Positions 17,074-21,672 of a DNA stretch of 21,672 nt are shown one piece after another. Positions within the stretch are counted from its first letter, which is position 1, and each line of letters begins with the position of its first letter. The translations under genes were made by a program, and so were the position numbers. The stretch comes from Allobosea sp. (GTDB taxonomy: Bacteria > Pseudomonadota > Alphaproteobacteria > Rhizobiales > Beijerinckiaceae): the NCBI GenBank assembly GCA_021732895.1, contig JAKFWE010000029.1, positions 1 to 21,672 of the forward strand, in the 5' to 3' direction. Under the pieces are notes generated by a model. The model did not search any database, was not told the DNA's origin, and saw only the letters and a program-made list of their open reading frames with translations.

Positions 17074-19488
17074 ATGGCGCGACCGGCGAGTTGGATATGG
17101 GGGCTTGCGCCGCTGGCGCTGCTCTGGGGGGCTGGCAATGTTCATCTGGGCGACGCGATCGAGCGCGATGTCGCCGCGAAGGCGGTTGCGGCCGCGATCC
17201 GCTCCGCCGGCGAGGCGCCGGGCGCGCGGGCGATAACCGCGCAGGTCGCTGGACGCGACGTGCTGATCAGCGGCGACGCGTTGTCGGCGGACGGCGCCGC
17301 CCGGGCGGTCGCCCAGTTGCGCTCGGAGTTCGGCGTGCGGCGCGTGCTCGGCGGCCTGTCCCAGGCGCAGGCCCGCAAGCCCTATAGCTGGTCGGCCTCG
17401 CACGGGGCCGGCGGGGCCGTCGTGCTCGAAGGCTTCGTGCCCGACGAGGCCACGGCGCGGGCCAACCGCGCGGCGGTGTCCGAGGTCCTGCCGCAGGCGC
17501 GCATCGACGATCGGCAGAGCCTCGCCTACGGTGCCCCTCCCGGTTTCGCCGCGATGACGAAGGCGGTGATCGGCCAGCTTCCGCGCCTCTCTTCCGGCAA
17601 GGTCGCGCTCGACGACATGCGCTTCTGCATCGAAGGGAAGGCCGGCACGCCCCGGGATTTCGAGGCGCTGAAGGCCGCGCTGCCCGGCGCGGACGGTTTC
17701 CAGCCGGTCGATTGCACGCTCGAGCCGCCGACGGTCCAGCCCTATCTCTGGAGCGCCACGAGGTCGGCCGCCGGAAACGTCTCGGTTGAAGGCTATGCGC
17801 CCGGCCCCGAGGTTAGGGCCGAGATCGCGGCGCTGCTGCGGCGGCAGTTCCCCGAGCCGGCGACGATCGAGGACCGGACCCTGCCGGCGCTCGGGGCGCC
17901 GTCCGCCTTCCTGTTCAAGGTCGGGCGCGCGATCGCCGATCTCGCGCGCCTGCGCAGCGGTCGGGTGGAGCTTCGCGACGGCGCCTACGCGCTTTCCGGC
18001 GAGGGGCCGGCCGATTTCGACGCATGCCAGGCCTTGCGTCTGCTCGTCGCACAGACCGACGGACCGGATTCGGTGGCCCAGGCGACGATCGCCTGTCCGC
18101 CGCCGCCTGTTCCCGTCGCGCTTCCGGCGCTGCCGCCCCTGCCCGACATTCCGCCGCTGTTCATCGCCCCGCGGGAGGCGCAAGGCGCCGCCCCCGCAGC
18201 GCCTCCCGCAGATGCGCCGGTCGTCAGCGTGCCCGCATTGCCCGAGATACCGCCGCCCGCCTTCGCCGAAGCGCCGCCCGTAGTCGCGCCGGCGCCGGAG
18301 ATCGTCGTCGAGATCGCGCCTCCGGTTCTGCCGCCACCGCCTCCGCCGCCCGCTCCCCCTGCGCCGCTGCGCTGGCGCGCCGAGATCGACGCCGGCCGCC
18401 TCGTCATCAGCGGCCTCGTGCGCGACGAGGCGACGCGCCTCGCCCTGCAGGCGGCGGCGCGGCGATCGGCCCCGGGCCGCGCCATCGAGGACGGTCTGAC
18501 GCTTGCGCCGAACCTGCGCGAAGCGCCTGATTTCGGTGAGGCGACCGGCTTCCTGCTCGGCCTTCTCGGCCAGATGAGTCGCGGCGTCGCCACGATCGAG
18601 GGGCTGGAGGCGAGGCTCGCCGGCGCCGTCGCCAGCGAGGAGACCTGGCGTGCGTTGCAGGCGGCCCTGGCGCAGCGCCCGCTGCCGGGCGGCCTGACGG
18701 CTGGCGCGAGAAGCTCCGCCGAGATCGGCGTGCGGCCTTTCGAACTGTCGGCTTCGGTCGATCGTTCCGAATTGACGATGTCCGGTTTTCTGCCGGACGT
18801 GGCGACCCGCGAGGCGATCGCCGCCCTGATCGGGCGCGCCGACCGGGTCCGCGCGTTTCGCGACGCGACGCGCATCGTGCCCGGCGCACCGGCCGGCTTC
18901 GGCGCCGCCGCACGCGCCGCGGTCGCGGATCTGTTGCGGCTCGATCTCGGCGCCGCGCGCCTCGACGCAGCCAGCGTCACGGTGCAGGGGTTGACCTGCC
19001 GCGACCTGATCAAGTCAGAAGTCGAGACCAGCCTCGGCTCGGGGCTGCCGCCCGGATTCTCCGGCACGGCGCAGATCAGCCTGCGCCAGGCCGGCTGCGT
19101 CATCGACCCGCCCAATACCTGTCAGAACGATCTCGACGCGCTGACGCAGCGGAACATGGTGCTGTTCGCGCAGGGCACGACGGTGGTGACGCTCGACCAG
19201 ACGACGGAGCGGGCGATCTCCGAGGCGTTCGCCATCCTCAGGCAGTGCCCGGCCTCGAAAGTCACGATCGAGGGTCACGCCAATCTCGACGGCGAGCGCA
19301 CCGGCTTCGACAACCGCGACCTGTCGCGTCGGCGGGCGCTCAGGGTGCGCGATGAGCTGCTGCGTCGCGGCCTCGATCCCGGCCAGCTCGACATCCGGGG
19401 CTTCGGGGTCGAGCGCCCGCTCGTGCCCCATGGCGATCCGCAGGCCCGGGTCCGTAATCGCCGCGTGCAATTCACGGTCGCGAAATAG
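17074..19488 (+). CDS. OmpA-domain protein with four degenerate BON-like repeats and a Pro-rich linker
   Basis: 804-aa envelope protein. It has an N-terminal hydrophobic signal/anchor (~6-22), a short BON-like segment (~30-95), then repeat units at ~103-218 and ~223-341, a Pro-rich linker (~341-431), units at ~432-553 and ~555-675, and an OmpA-like C-terminal domain (~690-804). Units share a start like 'YSWSA', a glycine turn before 'GFVPDEATR', 'D...L..GAP.GF' and a helix ending 'L.RL..G'. The OmpA domain has 'TIEGHANLDG', 'NRDLSRRRALRVRDELLRRG' and 'NRRVQF'. Asn737 stands where peptidoglycan-binding OmpA domains have Asp (GHTD), while Arg754 is kept. ATG 17074 follows GGGGAGG. TTGACA at 16986 may be a -35 box, but no clear -10 follows. 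It ends with TAG. Function unknown; likely links envelope layers. Confidence 0.85.
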   Translation: MARPASWIWGLAPLALLWGAGNVHLGDAIERDVAAKAVAAAIRSAGEAPGARAITAQVAGRDVLISGDALSADGAARAVAQLRSEFGVRRVLGGLSQAQARKPYSWSASHGAGGAVVLEGFVPDEATARANRAAVSEVLPQARIDDRQSLAYGAPPGFAAMTKAVIGQLPRLSSGKVALDDMRFCIEGKAGTPRDFEALKAALPGADGFQPVDCTLEPPTVQPYLWSATRSAAGNVSVEGYAPGPEVRAEIAALLRRQFPEPATIEDRTLPALGAPSAFLFKVGRAIADLARLRSGRVELRDGAYALSGEGPADFDACQALRLLVAQTDGPDSVAQATIACPPPPVPVALPALPPLPDIPPLFIAPREAQGAAPAAPPADAPVVSVPALPEIPPPAFAEAPPVVAPAPEIVVEIAPPVLPPPPPPPAPPAPLRWRAEIDAGRLVISGLVRDEATRLALQAAARRSAPGRAIEDGLTLAPNLREAPDFGEATGFLLGLLGQMSRGVATIEGLEARLAGAVASEETWRALQAALAQRPLPGGLTAGARSSAEIGVRPFELSASVDRSELTMSGFLPDVATREAIAALIGRADRVRAFRDATRIVPGAPAGFGAAARAAVADLLRLDLGAARLDAASVTVQGLTCRDLIKSEVETSLGSGLPPGFSGTAQISLRQAGCVIDPPNTCQNDLDALTQRNMVLFAQGTTVVTLDQTTERAISEAFAILRQCPASKVTIEGHANLDGERTGFDNRDLSRRRALRVRDELLRRGLDPGQLDIRGFGVERPLVPHGDPQARVRNRRVQFTVAK

Positions 19489-19500
19489 GAGCGCCGGACC

Positions 19501-20178
19501 ATGCTGTATCTGGCCGCTCAATTCGCCTGGTTCCTGCTCGCCGCCTTCGTCATCGGCCTGGTCATGGGCTGGATCGGCCATGATGGGCGCCAGGCTGCGC
19601 CATGGGGGCGGGCGCTGGCCTGGCTCGCCACGCTGTTCGGCCTCGGGGCCGGCCTGACGCTGATGCAGACGGTCAACGGCGCGGCCGCGCGCTGGATCGA
19701 GACGGCGCTGCTGTTAGTGGCGGCCTATGTCGGCGGCTGCGCGCTGGCCGGCGTAATGCGCGCCTCCGCCCGGCCGCAGACCGCGGGGCAGGCCGCCGCC
19801 CCAGCGATGGCCGCGACGGCCGAGCGCCGCGTCGCCGATGTCGATGCGGCGCAGCCGCTCGCCAAGGTCGAGGGCGAGGACGACATCCCTGGCCAGCGGC
19901 CGCATGGTCTCGTCGCCGCGAAGGCGGACATGCCCGACGATCTCAAGATCATCAAGGGCGTCGGTCCGCAGAACGAGGAGCGGCTGCATCGCCTCGGGAT
20001 CTGGCATTTCGCCCAGATCGCGGCCTGGACGCCGCAGAACTGCGAGTGGGTCGGCAGCTATCTCGCCTTTCCCGGCCGCATCGAGCGCGAGGACTGGGTC
20101 GGTCAGGCCAAGGCGCTGGCGGGCAAGGCGCTGGCGGGCAAGGCGCTGGCGGCCGGGCCGGAGCGGACGCAAGGCTGA
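19501..20178 (+). CDS. Small membrane protein with helix-hairpin-helix-like C-terminal domain
   Basis: 225 aa. Three hydrophobic helices (~5-25, 35-57, 66-87), a variable Ala-rich linker (~88-143), then a conserved domain (~145-206) reading 'DDLKIIKGVGPQNEERLHRLGIWHFAQIAAW' in overall wording, with 'FPGRIEREDWVGQA'. This 'LKxIKGVGP..E..L..LGI..F.QIA' pattern is an HhH-like domain seen in many alphaproteobacterial membrane or envelope proteins, sometimes labelled 'Flap endonuclease-1-like' in databases. A nuclease role is not supported here. Its AGGAG ribosome site overlaps the TAG stop of the OmpA-domain gene, and the two share a reading frame, so they are surely co-transcribed and probably work together. 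The C-terminal tail repeats KALAG. Confidence 0.8.
   Translation: MLYLAAQFAWFLLAAFVIGLVMGWIGHDGRQAAPWGRALAWLATLFGLGAGLTLMQTVNGAAARWIETALLLVAAYVGGCALAGVMRASARPQTAGQAAAPAMAATAERRVADVDAAQPLAKVEGEDDIPGQRPHGLVAAKADMPDDLKIIKGVGPQNEERLHRLGIWHFAQIAAWTPQNCEWVGSYLAFPGRIEREDWVGQAKALAGKALAGKALAAGPERTQG
20110..20154 (+). repeat. Three tandem 15-bp repeats at the 3' end of the HhH protein gene
   Basis: Unit AAGGCGCTGGCGGGC occurs twice exactly and a third time with one mismatch. It encodes KALAG-KALAG-KALAA. The unit length is a multiple of three, so copy-number change would keep frame. It lies in a low-complexity tail outside the conserved domain. Confidence 0.9.
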
Positions 20179-20209
20179 CGGACGCCCGAGGGATGCCGGG
20201 GCGCGTCAG
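20175..20209. terminator. Candidate bidirectional terminator spanning both convergent stop codons
   Basis: Outer arms CTGACG/CGTCAG and inner arms CGCCC/GGGCG form an 11-bp stem with a 2-nt bulge and 11-nt loop. Both stop codons (TGA at 20176-20178; TGA on the minus strand at 20206-20208) lie in the stem. There is no T-tract on either side, so it may act as a 3'-end stabiliser instead. Confidence 0.45.
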
Positions 20210-21099
20210 GCCGCCCGTTTCTCGGCGCGGCCGATCAGCCGGCCGATCCGGCGCACCATGTCCGCCTGCCCGAGCAGCGGCGCGTGGCCCTGTCCCGGCG
20301 CCACGAAGGTCTCGCAGGACGGGTGGAGGGCGCCCATCTCCAGCAGCGTCTTCTCCGAGAGCATGTCGGAATTGGCGCCCCTGATGGCCAGCACGGGCAC
20401 CCCGTTCAGCCCGGCGAAATAGCTCCACAGGATCGGCAGGGGCGCCTCGAGATCGAGCTCCTCGAGCACCTTCATCAGGTTCGGGTCGTAATCTGGCGCG
20501 AGGCGGCCATCGCGCTCGGTCCAGGTGCGGCGCGACATCATGGTCCACTCGGCCGCGCCGAAGAGCGGGAACTGCTGGTCCGACAGGCGCTTCAGGATCT
20601 CGGCGCCCTCGGCATGGCTGCGCGGCACGGGCAGCTTGCCGACATAGCCCCGGATCCGGAGCAGGCCGCGCGCGTCGAGGACCGGGCCGATATCGTTCAG
20701 CACCACGCCCTTGATCATCGCCGGCCGCGCCGCCGCCAGGGCCATGGTCAGCAGCCCGCCGCGCGACGTCGCGACGAAGACCGCCTCCTCGATTCCGGCG
20801 GCGGTGAGAAGCTGCATCATGTCGTCGAGCTCGACGCGGATGTCGTAATTCTTCCAGTCCTTGTCGTATCCCGAGCGCCCGCGCCCGCGATAGTCGAGCG
20901 CCAGCACGCGGCGCGGCATGGCCGCGTCCTGCGACAGCGCCAGCGCGAGCTCGTGGAAATCCGCCGCGGTGCGGGCGAACCCCGGCAGGCAGACGACCGG
21001 CAGAGCATGCGAGGCCAGCGGACCGTAGTCGCGTGCGTGCAGCCTCAGGCCGTCGCGCGCGCCGATGAACAGCGATCGAAAGCCGGTCTCTTCGTCCAT
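20206..21099 (-). CDS. Alpha/beta hydrolase
   Basis: 297-aa cytoplasmic alpha/beta-hydrolase-fold enzyme without a signal peptide. 'VVCLPGFARTAADF' (~35-48) gives the oxyanion-hole region and 'LDYRGRGRSGYD' (~68-79) the following conserved block. The nucleophile elbow is 'ATSRGG' with Ser112, acid Asp245 in 'GANSDML' and catalytic His272 in 'GQGHAP'. The first Gly of the GxSxG elbow is Ala, a variation known in SRGG-type members. ATG 21099 is used because the conserved fold starts right after it and a GAGAGA sequence lies upstream; a 17-residue upstream extension is Arg/Ser-rich and unlikely. It begins 31 nt after the transglycosylase stop on the same strand. Substrate unknown. Confidence 0.88.
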   Translation of the reverse strand: MDEETGFRSLFIGARDGLRLHARDYGPLASHALPVVCLPGFARTAADFHELALALSQDAAMPRRVLALDYRGRGRSGYDKDWKNYDIRVELDDMMQLLTAAGIEEAVFVATSRGGLLTMALAAARPAMIKGVVLNDIGPVLDARGLLRIRGYVGKLPVPRSHAEGAEILKRLSDQQFPLFGAAEWTMMSRRTWTERDGRLAPDYDPNLMKVLEELDLEAPLPILWSYFAGLNGVPVLAIRGANSDMLSEKTLLEMGALHPSCETFVAPGQGHAPLLGQADMVRRIGRLIGRAEKRAA

Positions 21100-21130
21100 G
21101 GTCGATCTCTCGCGCCGATTGGATCGCGAG

Positions 21131-21672
21131 TTAATCCCGGCGCCCGCCACGCTTCAAGTCATGGTCGATCAGATAGGCCGTGCGCTGGTTCAGCCTCTGG
21201 CGGTAGACCTGCAGGTTCTCCATCACCCGCTGGACGTAGTTGCGCGTCTCGTAGAACGGAATCCGCTCGACCCAGTCGATGGCGTCGACGTCGGGCCGGC
21301 GGGGATCGCCATAGGCCTTGATCCATTTGGCGACGTTGCCCGACCCCGCGTTGTAGGCGGCGAAGGTCAGGACGTAGGAGCCGCGCCACTCCTTCAGCAG
21401 GTCGATCAGGTGGGCCGCGCCCATCCGCGCCGCATAATGCGGATCGCGGCCCAGCCGCGCCCAGTCGAAGGGCAGGCTGGCGCGCCGCGCCGTTTCGCGC
21501 GCCGTCGCCGGCATCATCTGCATCAGGCCGCGCGCGCCGGCATGCTAGATCGCGGTCGGGTCGAAGGCGCTTTCCTGCCTTGCGATGGCGTGCACGATGG
21601 CGCGCTCCATCGGATCGCCGAGGACGGGGAAATCCGGCACGCCGAATGTCGGGAAGGCGGCGGAATCGAGCG
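21131..21672 (-). CDS. Slt-type lytic transglycosylase, N-terminus outside window, interrupted by in-frame TAG
   Basis: C-terminal catalytic part of a periplasmic soluble lytic transglycosylase (GH23, Slt70-like), which cleaves peptidoglycan to 1,6-anhydro-muropeptides. Reading leftwards from the window edge: 'ERAIVHAIARQESAFDPTAI' with the catalytic Glu (codon 21574-21572), then TAG (21547-21545), then 'HAGARGLMQMMPATA', 'YAARMGAAHLIDLL', 'LTFAAYNAGSGNVAKWI' and 'IPFYETRNYVQRVMENLQVY', all canonical family blocks, ending in TAA at 21131. The TAG splits the active site between the catalytic Glu and the GLMQ motif. Read literally the enzyme is dead. The 180 codons present are about a quarter to a third of the usual Slt length. 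Confidence 0.9.
21545..21547 (-). other. In-frame TAG within the lytic transglycosylase gene
   Basis: TAG on the minus strand, context ATC-TAG-CAT. The family residue here is nearly always Ser ('A-I/V-S-x-AGA-x-GLMQ'), and TCG is one base away. It is part of CTAG at 21545-21548. Confidence 0.95.

Noticed and set aside
16834..18183. 449-codon minus-strand frame opposite the porin end and OmpA-domain gene
   Set aside because: Crosses the porin terminator and shows no conserved motif.
1..21672. CRISPR array, tRNA, rRNA, prophage or insertion sequence
   Set aside because: No spaced direct repeats, no tRNA-like cloverleaf with CCA or TTC-loop noticed, no transposase or phage gene among the frames.

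Overview
The window looks like chromosome from a high-GC alphaproteobacterium, most likely Rhizobiales and possibly the Bosea/Methylobacteriaceae side. The pointers are a Porin_2-type porin with the 'ADLP-x-RKAAPVEYVRVC' N-terminus, an alphaproteobacterial TamA/TamB pair, strong GC3 bias, and the ~90-bp 'GTCATTGCGAG...CTCGCAATGAC' palindromic repeat common in that order. This placement rests on recalled family features, not on a search.

Left part (1-8665): a catabolic and uptake locus. Transcribed leftwards are a LysR-type regulator, a quinate/shikimate dehydrogenase-like enzyme, a periplasmic binding protein and a branched-chain-amino-acid-type (HAAT) ABC transporter, livK-H-M-G-F, with livF cut by the window edge. 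Divergent from the regulator are a DapA-superfamily enzyme resembling L-2-keto-3-deoxyarabonate dehydratase and a 2-keto-4-pentenoate hydratase-like enzyme. The likely theme is uptake and degradation of a small hydroxy or keto acid (sugar-acid or quinate-like), controlled by the LysR protein through the divergent intergenic region. The true substrate cannot be read from sequence.

Right part (8778-21672): cell-envelope genes. tamA and tamB overlap by one base. After a 403-bp gap come a major porin with a strong terminator, then an 804-residue multi-repeat protein ending in an OmpA-like domain, followed by a small membrane protein with a helix-hairpin-helix-like tail. Convergent to these are an alpha/beta hydrolase and a Slt-type lytic transglycosylase that runs off the right edge.

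Most striking observation: three well-conserved envelope genes (tamB, the porin, the lytic transglycosylase) are each intact except for one in-frame TAG codon (13340, 15588, 21547 on the minus strand). All three fit a former TCG serine codon and all three lie inside the rare tetramer CTAG. Possible explanations are serine-inserting amber suppression, real pseudogenisation, or C-to-A sequence error. TAG also serves as the apparent normal stop of three other genes here, so complete reassignment is unlikely.
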